Assembly (NCBI GenBank): GCA_963790325.1
Contig: CAWBNY010000003.1
Location: 496,001 to 560,000 of the forward strand
Reading direction: 5' to 3'
DNA from: JAXDMK01 sp963790325
GTDB lineage: Bacteria > Actinomycetota > Acidimicrobiia > Acidimicrobiales > AC-14
DNA length: 64,000 bases
The stretch's first letter is position 1. Every line of letters begins with the position of its first letter. Shown piece by piece: positions 6,772-15,410 of this stretch. The notes under the pieces are model-generated. The model was not told the DNA's origin. It saw only the letters and a program-made list of their open reading frames with translations, and ran no database searches. The position numbers were made by a program, and so were the translations under genes.

Positions 6772-9255
6772 TCAGCGGAGGATCTGGCGGATCGTGCGGG
6801 CGTAGGTCTGGGCCAGAGTCCGGGCCTCGGTGGCACTCGATCCCTCGGCCCAGACGTGGGTGAGGGGCTCGTCGGGGTCGGGCAGCACCAGTGCCCACGC
6901 CCCGTCGCCCTCCAGCACCTTGACCCCGTCGACCAGCACGACCTCCTTGTCCTTGGCCTCCTCCACCACCAGCCGCATGACCAGCCCCTTCTGCTCCCAG
7001 GGCGTGACGACGGTCTCGTGGGCCAGGTGCACGCGGGGCAACCCCGCCACCACCTTCGACAGCCGCGACCCCGACGAGGCCAGCAGCTCCAAGAGCTTGA
7101 CCAGGGCGGCGGTGGCGTCGAAGGCGGGCAGGAAGTCGGGGAAGATGAAACCCCCGTCCTGGCTGGCGGCCAGGGTGAACCCGCCTGAGGCGGCCGCGTC
7201 CATCAGCGAGGGGGCCGACACCTTGGTCCACACCACCTCCGCCCCCGCCTCGACCGCGATCCGCTCCGCGGCCGACGTCACCGACACCGGCAGCGCGATC
7301 CGGACCTTCTCCCCCGCCACCATCGTCACCATCGCCAGCAGCGCCTGCTCGTCGGTGAGGATGTGGCCCTCGTCGTCGACCAGGATGATCCGCTCCCCGT
7401 CCGGGTCGAGCACCGCCCCCAGATGTGCCCCCGCGCTCCGCACCAGGTCGGCCACCCGCCCGGCGTGGACCTTGGCGTCGAAGGCGGCCGCCCCCGCGGT
7501 CGACGTGTAGGGGTTCACCGACAACACGTCGGCCCCCAGCTTGGAGAAGACGTTGGCCATCACCAGCGATGTCGGCCCGAAGGCGTAGTCCATCACCAGC
7601 TGGTAGCCGGCGCGCCGGATCACGTCGCCGTCGACGGTCTCCATCATCGCCGCCGAGTAGTACTCGAGGGCCCGGGGCGGGTAGCCGATGTCGCCGATGT
7701 CGGCCGCGAACGCCCGCCGGAAGTCCTGGCGGAAGAAGATGCGCTCGACCTTGCGCTGGGCACCCTCGTCGATGTCGGTGCCGTCGGCGGTGAAGAACCG
7801 GACCGTCACCGACTGGGGGTCGCCCGGCGTCAGCCGCACCGTGATCCCGCCCTGGGCCCGTTGGATGCGGACCTGGAACCGGCTCACCGGCACCGTCGCC
7901 ATCTCCAGGTCGTCGACGTTGATCCCGGCCGAGTTCAGCCCCGCCATCACCGCCCGCTTGAGCGCCCGGGCGGCCCGGCTCGAGTCCCGGGACGTGATGA
8001 CCGTCGACCCCTTCTTCATGGTGGTGGCGTAGGCCATGGCCACCCGGCAGGCCAGCTCCGGGGTGACGTCGACGTTGGCCAGCCCGCTCAGCCCGTTGTG
8101 CCCGAACAGGCTCCGCGTCCCCCGCGACTCCCACACGATCGACGAGTTGATGATGGCGTTGGGCTCCACCGTCTTGAACGGGTAGATCTTCACCCCCGCG
8201 TTGACGACCGCGTGCTCGCCCACGAAGCAGTTGTCGCCCAGGACGACGCCCTCCTCGCAGCGGGCGTGGGACCGCAGGTCGCACGAGCGGCCCACCACCG
8301 AGCCCCGCAGGCGCACCCCTTGGCTCAGGTAGGCGTTGTCATGGACGACGGCCCGCTCCAGGAAGGCGTCCGAGCGGACCATGACGTTGGCTCCCAGCAC
8401 GGTGTAGTCCCGGATGCTCGCCCCCGCCTCGACCCGGCAGTAGTCGCCGATGACGGTCGGCCCTTCGATGGACGCCCCCGGGTCGACCTCGGCCCCCTCC
8501 CCCAGCCACACCCCCTTGGCCAGGTGGAAGCCGGGGATGTCGATGGCCACCTTGCCGTCGAGGACGTCCTGGTGGGCCTTGTGGTAGGCCTCCAGGGTGC
8601 CCACGTCCTCCCAGTAGCCGTCGGCCACGAACCCGAACAGGGGCTTGCCGTCGGCCAGCAGGCGGGGGAACACGTCGGACGAGAAGTCCACCGGCCGGCC
8701 CTCGGGGATGTAGTCGAACACCTCCGGCTCGAGGACGTAGATGCCGGTGTTGACCGTGTCGCTGAACACCTGGCCCCAGCCCGGCTTCTCCAGGAAGCGC
8801 TCGATCGACCCGTCCTCCCGGGTGATGACGATGCCGAACTCGAGCGGGTTCTTCATCGACTTGAGGGCGATGGTGGCCATCGCCCCCCGTTCCTCGTGGA
8901 AGGCGACCAGGGCCGACAGGTCGATGTCGGTGAGGACGTCGCCCGAGATCACGAGGAAGGCGTCGCCCAACTGGGCCCGGGCGTTGCGGACCGAGCCGGC
9001 CGTGCCCAGGGGTGTCTCCTCGGTGGCGTAGGCCATGCGCACGCCGAACTCGGAGCCGTTGCCGAAGTAGGTGCGGATCGTCTGGGGGAGGAAGGCCAGG
9101 GTGACGACCACGTCCTCGAAGCCGTGCTCCCGCAGCAGGTGGACGACGTGCTCCATCATCGGCCGGTTCACCAGCGGTATCAGCGGCTTGGGCTGGTTGG
9201 AGGTGAGCGGCCGCAGCCGGGTGCCCTCGCCGCCGGCCATGATGACCGCCTTCAC
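6772..9255 (-). CDS. Mannose-1-phosphate guanylyltransferase-like protein fused to a degenerate phosphomannomutase domain
   Basis: 827 residues. Residues 1-235 are a nucleotidyltransferase (AVIMAGGEGTRLRPLT, PKPLIPL, GTAGSVRNA, ISGDVLTDIDL). Residues 250-375 are a left-handed beta-helix of hexapeptide repeats (VDPGASIEGPTVIGDYCRV). The rest is an alpha-D-phosphohexomutase fold (TSRDSSRAARALKRAVMAGL, LDPDGERI). The catalytic TASHNP serine loop is replaced by VRLTPGDPQ and the sugar-binding GGE loop by QDGGFIF, so mutase activity is doubtful. Such fusions occur in several phyla. It may make an NDP-sugar, possibly GDP-mannose, with the second domain regulatory. It overlaps the end of the phosphatidyltransferase gene by four bases, suggesting one transcript. 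Confidence 0.85.
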   Translation of the reverse strand: MKAVIMAGGEGTRLRPLTSNQPKPLIPLVNRPMMEHVVHLLREHGFEDVVVTLAFLPQTIRTYFGNGSEFGVRMAYATEETPLGTAGSVRNARAQLGDAFLVISGDVLTDIDLSALVAFHEERGAMATIALKSMKNPLEFGIVITREDGSIERFLEKPGWGQVFSDTVNTGIYVLEPEVFDYIPEGRPVDFSSDVFPRLLADGKPLFGFVADGYWEDVGTLEAYHKAHQDVLDGKVAIDIPGFHLAKGVWLGEGAEVDPGASIEGPTVIGDYCRVEAGASIRDYTVLGANVMVRSDAFLERAVVHDNAYLSQGVRLRGSVVGRSCDLRSHARCEEGVVLGDNCFVGEHAVVNAGVKIYPFKTVEPNAIINSSIVWESRGTRSLFGHNGLSGLANVDVTPELACRVAMAYATTMKKGSTVITSRDSSRAARALKRAVMAGLNSAGINVDDLEMATVPVSRFQVRIQRAQGGITVRLTPGDPQSVTVRFFTADGTDIDEGAQRKVERIFFRQDFRRAFAADIGDIGYPPRALEYYSAAMMETVDGDVIRRAGYQLVMDYAFGPTSLVMANVFSKLGADVLSVNPYTSTAGAAAFDAKVHAGRVADLVRSAGAHLGAVLDPDGERIILVDDEGHILTDEQALLAMVTMVAGEKVRIALPVSVTSAAERIAVEAGAEVVWTKVSAPSLMDAAASGGFTLAASQDGGFIFPDFLPAFDATAALVKLLELLASSGSRLSKVVAGLPRVHLAHETVVTPWEQKGLVMRLVVEEAKDKEVVLVDGVKVLEGDGAWALVLPDPDEPLTHVWAEGSSATEARTLAQTYARTIRQILR

Positions 9256-9848
9256 GGTCGGCCCCTACCCTCTCGCAGCGCCCGTAACCCCTGGGGGATG
9301 TAGAGGAAGAAGGCGTACCAGCCGGCCAGGAGCCCGGCGACCGACACCGCCCACGCGACCACGTTGGCCAGCCCGTGGCCGTCGCCCAGCAGGAACAGGG
9401 GGAAGGCGATCATGAGGAGGAACGTCCCCGTCTTGCCCCACCAGTTGACGTCGATGCGCTTGGCGCCGAGCGCCCCCAGGACCAGGGCCAGCACGCCCAC
9501 CGACACCTCGCGGACGATCGCCAGCCAGGCGATCACGGCCGGGACCGCCCCGTAGACGAGGATCGAGATCACCGCCACCGCCAGCAGGATGCGGTCGGCG
9601 GCGGGATCGAGGATCTTGCCCAGCGTCGACACCTGGTTGTAGCGGCGGGCGATGAAGCCGTCGACCCAGTCGGTGGTGCCGAGGAAGGCGAGCAGCCACG
9701 CCGCCGCCAGCCGGTTGTCGCGCCCGAACAGCAGCCACAGGAACAGGGGGACGCACAGCAGCCGGCCGAAGGACAGCAGATTGGGGACGGTCCAGATCCG
9801 GCCGAGGTCGGATTCGGCGGTGGTCGCTCGGGGGGGGCGTCCGCTCAT
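9252..9848 (-). CDS. CDP-alcohol phosphatidyltransferase (PgsA-like membrane protein)
   Basis: 198 residues with about five or six hydrophobic segments. The CDP-alcohol motif D-G-x2-A-R-x8-G-x3-D-x3-D is complete (D63, G64, A67, R68, G77, D81, D85). Members transfer phosphatidyl groups from CDP-diacylglycerol to glycerol phosphate, inositol phosphate or similar acceptors in phospholipid synthesis. Sequence alone does not fix the acceptor; a phosphatidylglycerophosphate synthase-like role is the first guess. Its stop overlaps the start of the nucleotidyltransferase fusion (ATGA), so the two are translationally coupled. Confidence 0.85.
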   Translation of the reverse strand: MSGRPPRATTAESDLGRIWTVPNLLSFGRLLCVPLFLWLLFGRDNRLAAAWLLAFLGTTDWVDGFIARRYNQVSTLGKILDPAADRILLAVAVISILVYGAVPAVIAWLAIVREVSVGVLALVLGALGAKRIDVNWWGKTGTFLLMIAFPLFLLGDGHGLANVVAWAVSVAGLLAGWYAFFLYIPQGLRALREGRGRP

Positions 9849-9903
9849 GGACGAAGGCTACCGGCCGGGTTTGCCCGATCCCGACCACGGGCACGCGTAG
9901 GTC

Positions 9904-10071
9904 ATGGAACTGCTTCTGATCCTGCTCATCGTGCTGGTGGCGGTTGTTTTCATGGGACGGAGGGGCCCCACGTGGTACCGGAGCCGACCCCGCCGGGTCG
10001 TGCGCTACGAGGAGGACGTTCCGGTCGTCGACGAGCCCGTCACCCGTCGGCGGGTGGTCGAGGACCTGTAG
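9904..10071 (+). CDS. Small single-pass membrane protein, 55 residues
   Basis: ATG at 9904 to TAG at 10069-10071. The first 16 residues are strongly hydrophobic (MELLLILLIVLVAVVF). They are followed by a basic patch (GRRGPTWYRSRPRR) and a polar tail (YEEDVPVVDEPVTRRR). That gives one N-terminal membrane segment with a short cytoplasmic tail. The ribosome site is weak. It is divergent from the phosphatidyltransferase gene, 55 bases away, and precedes mobA by 42 bases. Function is unknown. The clear membrane segment and absence of an overlapping gene are the support. Confidence 0.5.
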   Translation: MELLLILLIVLVAVVFMGRRGPTWYRSRPRRVVRYEEDVPVVDEPVTRRRVVEDL

Positions 10072-10113
10072 TCGCGCCGAAGCCGGCTGGCCGCCGGTAG
10101 GTTCGCCGCGGCC

Positions 10114-10746
10114 ATGGGGCCGCCCGCCGACACCACATCGCCGGACACCGGACTTGTGGTCGCCGTCGTCCTTGCCGGTGGCGCCGGACGCCGGATGGGC
10201 GACGGCGTCGACAAGGCCGGCCTGGTCCTCGCCGGGCGGACATTGCTCGACCGGGTGCTCTCCGCCGCCGCAGGTGTGGCCGGACGGCTGGTGGTCGTCG
10301 GGCCGCCCCGCCCGGTCGGAATCGATCGGGCCGTCATCTTCGTCCAGGAGGCCACCCCCGGGGGCGGACCGGTGCCGGCGGTGGCCGCCGCCGCGGACGC
10401 CTTGGGCGGGGCCGCGGTCGCCCTCGTCCTGGCCGTCGACCTGCCCCTGCTGACCACGGCCGACCTGGCCCGCCTGGTCGACACCCTGGTGGCGGCGGGG
10501 CCGGGCGTGGGAGCGGCGGCGGCCACCGACCCCTCCGGTCGCCCCAACCCTCTGCTGGCCGCCTACCGGCCGTCGGTGCTGAGGGCGGCGGACGGGTTCC
10601 CCGGACGGCCGGCATGGTCGTTGCTCCCCGACCGTGACCGGATCGCCGTGGTCGACCTCGGGCCGGTGGCGACGCTCAACGTCAACACGCCCGACGACCT
10701 GGCCCGGGCGGCGGCGTTGCTGGCCGGGGGAGCTGGAGCATGGTAG
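10114..10746 (+). CDS. mobA: Molybdenum cofactor guanylyltransferase (MobA-like)
   Basis: 210 residues of the GT-A nucleotidyltransferase fold. The N-terminal VVLAGGAGRRMGDGVDKAGL is the nucleotide-binding loop with its lysine. LVLAVDLPLL supplies the metal-binding Asp, and LNVNTPDDL is the usual C-terminal MobA motif. The family links GMP to molybdopterin. The adjacent DUF6457 gene supports the assignment, since that domain often accompanies MobA. A TAGGTT box ends 10 bases before the ATG, suggesting a very short or absent leader. Confidence 0.82.
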   Translation: MGPPADTTSPDTGLVVAVVLAGGAGRRMGDGVDKAGLVLAGRTLLDRVLSAAAGVAGRLVVVGPPRPVGIDRAVIFVQEATPGGGPVPAVAAAADALGGAAVALVLAVDLPLLTTADLARLVDTLVAAGPGVGAAAATDPSGRPNPLLAAYRPSVLRAADGFPGRPAWSLLPDRDRIAVVDLGPVATLNVNTPDDLARAAALLAGGAGAW

Positions 10747-10755
10747 GCCAATGCC

Positions 10756-11025
10756 GTGACCGGAACCTTTGCCGACGACTTCGCCGCCGCCCTCTCCCGG
10801 GCCGCCATGACCGACATCGGCATCGGCCCCGAGGAGGTCGCCACCCTCCTCGACCTGGCCCGTGACGTGGCCCACGGAACCGAGCGCCGGTTCGCCCCGG
10901 TGGTGTCCTACCTGGTCGGCCAGTACGTGGTGGCCCGCACCCGGGACGGGGCCCAGCTGAGCCAGGCTCTGGACGAGGCCGTCGACGTCGCCAACCGCCT
11001 GCTGGCAGCCAGAATGGAGCCATGA
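10756..11025 (+). CDS. DUF6457 protein
   Basis: 89 residues, all helical in appearance (DDFAAALSRAAM, EVATLLDLARDVAHGTERRFAPVVSYLVGQYV, LDEAVDVANRLL). It matches the DUF6457 family that occurs as a partner of, or fused to, MobA in actinobacteria. A structural or substrate-handling role in molybdopterin guanylation is inferred from this association only. GTG at 10756 lies ten bases after the mobA stop, and its own stop overlaps the next ATG (ATGA), so the three genes 10114-11522 form a likely operon. Confidence 0.75.
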   Translation: MTGTFADDFAAALSRAAMTDIGIGPEEVATLLDLARDVAHGTERRFAPVVSYLVGQYVVARTRDGAQLSQALDEAVDVANRLLAARMEP

Positions 11026-11522
11026 GCGTTTCCACCGACTTCGAGGCTCGGCGCCAGGAGCTGTGCCGGGCCTACCTCAAGCCCGAAGCGGAGCGCCCGG
11101 CGAGCAACGCCCGTGGCGTCCACCACCTGGCCCTGATCTGCAGCGACGTCGAGCAGACCGTCCGCTTCTACCAGGACCTGCTCGGTTTCCCCCTGGTCGA
11201 GATGTTCGAGAACCGCGACTACCCGGGATCCACCCACTTCTTCATGGACATCGGCAACGACAACCTGCTCGCCTTCTTCGACTTCCCCGGCCTCGGGCTG
11301 GGTCAGGCGGTGGAAGCCACCGGCGGCGTCCAGCACATCGCCCTGTCGGTGAGCCCGCCCGCGTTCGACCGGCTCAAGGTCCGGCTCGACGAAGCCGGCA
11401 TCGAGTACCTCGGCCCCGACCGGGGCCTCACCCGGTCGATGTACTTCAAGGACCCCGACGGCATCCAGATCGAGCTCCTGGCCGAGCCGCTCCGCATCAT
11501 GGACGACCGCTACCTCGGCTGA
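11022..11522 (+). CDS. VOC-family metalloprotein (glyoxalase/dioxygenase superfamily)
   Basis: 166 residues with two beta-alpha-beta-beta-beta modules. Metal ligands are expected from GVHHLALIC near residue 30, GGVQHIALSV near 100 and DGIQIELL near 150, the usual His/His/Glu set. A 25-residue N-terminal extension precedes the first module. Substrate cannot be told; small-molecule isomerase, dioxygenase or resistance roles are all possible. It is translationally coupled to the DUF6457 gene through ATGA. Confidence 0.8.
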   Translation: MSVSTDFEARRQELCRAYLKPEAERPASNARGVHHLALICSDVEQTVRFYQDLLGFPLVEMFENRDYPGSTHFFMDIGNDNLLAFFDFPGLGLGQAVEATGGVQHIALSVSPPAFDRLKVRLDEAGIEYLGPDRGLTRSMYFKDPDGIQIELLAEPLRIMDDRYLG

Positions 11523-11581
11523 CCCGCCCGCCCGCCGGCCCGGCCCGCCACCGAACCGGTGACGTCTTCAGAACCCCAGGA

Positions 11582-12742
11582 CTACGCGTGCAGCACCACC
11601 GCGATGCCCTGGCCGACGCCGATGCACATGGTGGCCAGGCCGTAGCCGCCGCCCCGGCGCCGAAGCTCGTGGGCCAGGGTGGTGACCAGGCGGGCCCCCG
11701 AGCACCCGATGGGGTGGCCGATGGCGATCGCCCCGCCGTTGGGGTTGACGATGGACGGGTCGAGGTCGGGCCACTCCGCCAGGCAGGCGAGGGACTGGGC
11801 CGCGAAGGCCTCGTTGAGCTCCACCACCGTCAGGTCGGACCAGCCGATGCCGGCCCGCCCCAGGGCCCGGGCGGACGCCTCCACCGGCCCCAGTCCGAAC
11901 AGCTGCGGCTCGAGGGCCGTCACCGCCCGGGAGACGATGCGGGCCAGGGGCCGGGCCCCCATGGCGACCATCCCCGCCTCGTCGGCCAGCAGGAGGGCCG
12001 CGGCCCCGTCGCTGAGGGGTGACGAGTTGCCGGCGGTGACCGTCCCCGAGTCCCGGAACACGGGCCGCAGCCCGGCCAGGGAGTCGGCCGACGTGTCGAG
12101 GCGGACGCACTGGTCGGTGGCGAGCGTCACCCCGGGGACGCCGACGACCTCGGCCGCCATCCGCCCCTCGGCCCAGGCGGCGGCCGCCTTGGTGTGGCTG
12201 GCCAGGGCGAACGCGTCCTGGTCGTCGCGGGAGATGCCGCCCTTGCGGGCCAGGATCTCCGCCCCCTCCCCCATGGTCACCGTCCAGTCCCCGGGCATGG
12301 CCGGGTTGACCAGCCGCCAGCCGAGGGCGGTGGTCACCGGGGGCTGCTCGGCCGTGACCGACACCATCGGCGCCCGGCTCATCGACTCCACGCCCCCGGC
12401 CACCCCGACGTGGGCGTCGCCCACCTCGATGGCCCGGCTGGCCTCGATCACCGCCTCCATCCCCGACCCGCACAGACGGTTGACGGTGACGCCGGGGATC
12501 GTGACCGGCAGGCCGGCCAGGAGGACGGCCATGCGGGCGACGTCACGGTTGTCCTCGCCGGCCTGGTTGCCGGCTCCCATCCACACGTCGTCGATGGCGG
12601 CTCGGTCGAGCTCGGGAAGGCGCTCGACCAGCGCTTTGAGCACCACCGCGGCCAGGTCGTCGGGACGGACGCCGGCCAGGGCGCCTCGGTAGCGGCCGAT
12701 GGGAGTCCGCACCGCTTCGACGACGTACACCGCATCGGTCAC
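11582..12742 (-). CDS. Acetyl-CoA acetyltransferase family thiolase
   Basis: 386 residues. The nucleophilic Cys91 lies in NRLCGSGMEAV. The C-terminal catalytic elements are VVELNEAFAAQ, NPNGGAIAIGHPIGCSGAR and ATMCIGVGQGIAVVL. It either condenses two acyl-CoA molecules or cleaves 3-ketoacyl-CoA in fatty-acid degradation. Without hydratase or dehydrogenase neighbours the direction is open. GTG at 12742 yields MTDAVYVVEAVRTPIGRY, the standard thiolase beginning. It is divergent from the DUF983 gene with 60 bases between them. Confidence 0.9.
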   Translation of the reverse strand: MTDAVYVVEAVRTPIGRYRGALAGVRPDDLAAVVLKALVERLPELDRAAIDDVWMGAGNQAGEDNRDVARMAVLLAGLPVTIPGVTVNRLCGSGMEAVIEASRAIEVGDAHVGVAGGVESMSRAPMVSVTAEQPPVTTALGWRLVNPAMPGDWTVTMGEGAEILARKGGISRDDQDAFALASHTKAAAAWAEGRMAAEVVGVPGVTLATDQCVRLDTSADSLAGLRPVFRDSGTVTAGNSSPLSDGAAALLLADEAGMVAMGARPLARIVSRAVTALEPQLFGLGPVEASARALGRAGIGWSDLTVVELNEAFAAQSLACLAEWPDLDPSIVNPNGGAIAIGHPIGCSGARLVTTLAHELRRRGGGYGLATMCIGVGQGIAVVLHA

Positions 12743-12802
12743 ACCACCAGAGTGGCGCACTTCGGAGGAGTAGCTCACGCCGGGACGGGTACGTTGGCCA
12801 GA

Positions 12803-13237
12803 GTGGACCCGGACCGAGCCGCTGCGCCCACTCCGGCGCAGCTGCTGCGCCGTGGGCTGGCCAAGCGGTGCCCCGTTTGCGGAGGGGGCCACCTGTTCCA
12901 TGGCTGGTTCCGGATGAAGGAGCGCTGCCCCCGGTGCGACTACCGGTTCGAGCGGGAGGAGGGCTTCTTCCTGGGGGCCTACACCGTCAACCTGGTGATC
13001 GCCGAAGGGGTCCTGCTGCTGCTGGCCATCGTCCCCCTGATCGCCCTGCTCGCCACCCGGCCCGAGGTCAGCATCTGGCCCTTCCTGGGCATCGGGCTGG
13101 TGGCGGCGATCGTCACCCCCCTGGTCTTCTACCCGTTCTCCCGCACCGTATGGTCTGCCATCGACCTGATCCTGCGCCCGCCCGACCGTCCCGAGCCGGC
13201 TGACCGCCACCACGCCCGGCCCCGGCCGGCGCCGTGA
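12803..13237 (+). CDS. DUF983 membrane protein with zinc-ribbon-like N-terminus
   Basis: 144 residues. RCPVCGGGHLFHGW and RCPRCDYRF provide two CxxC pairs. Two membrane segments follow (NLVIAEGVLLLLAIVPLIALL and FLGIGLVAAIVTPLVFYP) and then a Pro/Arg/His-rich tail. That is the DUF983 layout, whose function is not established. The GTG at 12803 lies 7 bases after a TACGTT -10-like box, so the mRNA is probably leaderless. Its stop overlaps the kinase start (GTGA). Confidence 0.85.
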   Translation: MDPDRAAAPTPAQLLRRGLAKRCPVCGGGHLFHGWFRMKERCPRCDYRFEREEGFFLGAYTVNLVIAEGVLLLLAIVPLIALLATRPEVSIWPFLGIGLVAAIVTPLVFYPFSRTVWSAIDLILRPPDRPEPADRHHARPRPAP

Positions 13238-14787
13238 CGGAACGAGTGCTCGGCGGCCGCTACCGGATCGTCCGCCACATCGCCAAGGGGGGGATGGCCG
13301 AGGTCTACCTGGGCCACGACCAGCTCCTCGACCGGCAGGTGGCGGTGAAGGTGCTGGTGCCCGACCTGGCCCGGGATCCCACCTTCGTCGAGCGCTTCCG
13401 GCGGGAGGCCCAGGCCGCAGCCGGGCTCAACCATCACAACGTGGTGTCGGTCTACGACTTCGGCCAGGACGACGGTGCCCACTTCATAGTCATGGAGTAC
13501 GTCGACGGGCCGACCCTGCGCGAGATCGTCCAACGGGAGGGGACCCTGGCCCCGGCCAAGGCCATCGAGATCGGGGCCGAGATCGCGGCCGGGCTGGCCG
13601 CCGCCCACCAGAAGCGGCTGTGGCACCGGGACGTGAAGCCGGCCAACGTCCTGGTGACCCGGAAGGGCAACGTCAAGGTGGCCGACTTCGGAATCGCCCG
13701 GGCCGCCCACTCCGCCCGGGAGGGCCTCACCGTGCCCGGGGCGGTGGTGGGGACGGCCACCTACCTGTCCCCCGAGCAGGCCCTGGGCAACGACCTCGAC
13801 GGGCGCTCCGACATCTACTCGCTGGGCATGGTGCTCTATCACATGCTGGCGGGGCGGACGCCGTTCACCGGGGACTCCCCCGTGGCGGTCGCGTACCAGC
13901 AGGTCAACGAGGTCCCTCCCCCGCCGTCGGTGTACAACCCGGACGTCCCGCCGGCGTTGGACGCGGTGGTGCTGCGGGCCTTGGCCAAGGACCCGGCCCA
14001 GCGCCAGCAGTCGGCCGAAGCCCTCCGGGCGGAGCTGCTCGAGGTCCGCTTCGGGGCCGACGACCAGGAGCCGACCGTGGCCGCACCGGCCCCGGCGGCG
14101 GCGGCCGCGGCCGCGGCGACGGCTGGGACCGCGAGGGGCACGGGTGGGGGGTCGCCGGCCGACGCCACCGCCACCACGGTCGCCGCCTCGGGACCGCCCA
14201 CCGCCATGATGAGGCCGCCCGCCGGCGTCGACGTCGGGCCGCCCCCGCCGGGCCCGCCCCTCGTCCTCCAGCCGGCGTCGATGTACCGCCGGCGGCGGAT
14301 GGCCGTGGCCGCCGGCCTCCTCCTGGCGGCGGTGCTGGCCGTGGTCGTCCTGGCCTCGGTCCTGAGCGGTGACGACAGCCCCCGGGCCCCGGTCACCGTG
14401 CCCGCGGTGGTGGGCCTGGGGGTCAACGACGCCCAGTCCGAGATCTTCGACGCCGGCCTGAAGCCGAGGATCGAGCTCAAGGACGACCTCGACGGCGAGC
14501 AGGACCGGGTGGCGGAGCAGGACCCGATCGGTGGCTCGACGGCCAAGGAGGGCGACACCGTCACCCTCTTCCTGCCCGCCGGAAGCACGAACACGAGCGT
14601 GACCACGCCCGCGACCACCGAGCCGCCGGCGACAGTCGCCCCGACCACCACCAAGGCCACGACCACCACCCAGGCGCCGGTGACGACGATCCCTGCGACC
14701 ACGGTCGCGCCAACCACCGCACCGCCCACCACCTCCCCGCCGACGACGGTCGCCCCGGCGACCACCGTCCCGGTCCCGACGACGTAG
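13234..14787 (+). CDS. PASTA-type Ser/Thr protein kinase (PknB-like)
   Basis: 517 residues. The kinase domain (10-265) has the Gly loop AKGGMAEVYLG, Lys39, WHRDVKPANV (HRD 131-133), DFG 151-153 and the GTATYLSPEQ activation segment. An Ala/Pro/Thr-rich juxtamembrane linker leads to one membrane helix (about 357-377). A single extracellular PASTA domain (VTVPAVVGLGVNDAQSEIFD, 387-450) and a 65-residue Thr/Pro-rich tail follow. Mycobacterial PknB has four PASTA units, so one is minimal. It probably senses cell-wall precursors and phosphorylates cytoplasmic targets. The garA-like protein 9 kb away is a plausible substrate, which is inference. It is coupled to the DUF983 gene by GTGA. Confidence 0.92.
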   Translation: MTERVLGGRYRIVRHIAKGGMAEVYLGHDQLLDRQVAVKVLVPDLARDPTFVERFRREAQAAAGLNHHNVVSVYDFGQDDGAHFIVMEYVDGPTLREIVQREGTLAPAKAIEIGAEIAAGLAAAHQKRLWHRDVKPANVLVTRKGNVKVADFGIARAAHSAREGLTVPGAVVGTATYLSPEQALGNDLDGRSDIYSLGMVLYHMLAGRTPFTGDSPVAVAYQQVNEVPPPPSVYNPDVPPALDAVVLRALAKDPAQRQQSAEALRAELLEVRFGADDQEPTVAAPAPAAAAAAAATAGTARGTGGGSPADATATTVAASGPPTAMMRPPAGVDVGPPPPGPPLVLQPASMYRRRRMAVAAGLLLAAVLAVVVLASVLSGDDSPRAPVTVPAVVGLGVNDAQSEIFDAGLKPRIELKDDLDGEQDRVAEQDPIGGSTAKEGDTVTLFLPAGSTNTSVTTPATTEPPATVAPTTTKATTTTQAPVTTIPATTVAPTTAPPTTSPPTTVAPATTVPVPTT

Positions 14788-14884
14788 TCGGCGGCCGCGG
14801 GGTCGGGGCCTTTGGCCACGGCCCCGCGCGGCCGGCGCCGCCCGCAACTGAGCGGGCGGGAGGGAGGGAGAATCGTGGCCCGAT

Positions 14885-15410
14885 GACCACTCCAACAACC
14901 TGGCCGGCGCCTACGAATCGGCGGGCGACCTGGGCCGGGCCATCCCCTGTACGAGGCCACCCTGGCCGAGCGAGCGGGTGCTGGGCCCCGAGCACCCCCA
15001 CACCCTCACCAGCCGCAACAACCTGGCCTACGCCTACGATCGGCGGGCGACCTGGGCCGGGCCGTCCCCCTGTTCGAGGCCACCCTGGCCGAGCGCGAGC
15101 GGGTGCTGGGCCCCGAGCACCCCGACACCCTCACCAGCCGCAACAACCTGGCCTACGCCTACCAATCGGCGGGCGACCTGGGCCGGGCCATCCCCCTGTT
15201 CGAGGCCACCCTGGCCGAGCACGAGCGGGTGCTGGGCCCCGAGCACCCCCACACCCTCACCAGCCGCAACAACCTGGCCTACGCCTACCGAATCGGCGGG
15301 CGACCTGGGCCGGGCCATCCCCCTGTTCGAGGCCACCCTGGCCGAGAGCGAGCGGGTGCTGGGCCCCGAGCACCCCGACACCCTCACCAGCCGCAACAAC
15401 CTGCCTACGC
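14885..15410 (+). pseudogene. Decayed TPR (kinesin-light-chain-like) repeat protein fragment
   Basis: Translation gives repeats of the type AYQSAGDLGRAIPLFEATL and HERVLGPEHPDTLTSRNNL, 42 residues each, as in bacterial TPR proteins with NB-ARC partners. No start codon exists in the repeat frame, which begins abruptly inside a repeat. Indels break the frame: one base lost near 14945, two near 14966, one near 15040 and one gained near 15290, so the frame is repeatedly lost and regained. It runs directly into a queA remnant. Either this is a recombination scar or repeat-driven assembly error has damaged a real gene. Confidence 0.75.
14894..15404 (+). repeat. Tandem ~126-bp repeats (TPR units)
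   Basis: The shared phrase AACAACCTG starts at 14894, 15017, 15142, 15268 and 15395, giving periods of 123, 125, 126 and 127 bases. Only the third copy keeps the coding period of 126. Copies are nearly identical outside the indels, pointing to recent amplification or gene conversion. Confidence 0.9.

Noticed and set aside
7363..9303. 646-codon plus-strand frame opposite the nucleotidyltransferase fusion
   Set aside because: It is the complement of a clear family protein and its translation is His/Arg/Gly-rich noise.
14894..15404. Tandem repeats as a possible CRISPR array
   Set aside because: The repeats are about 126 bases with no variable spacers and translate to TPR units.
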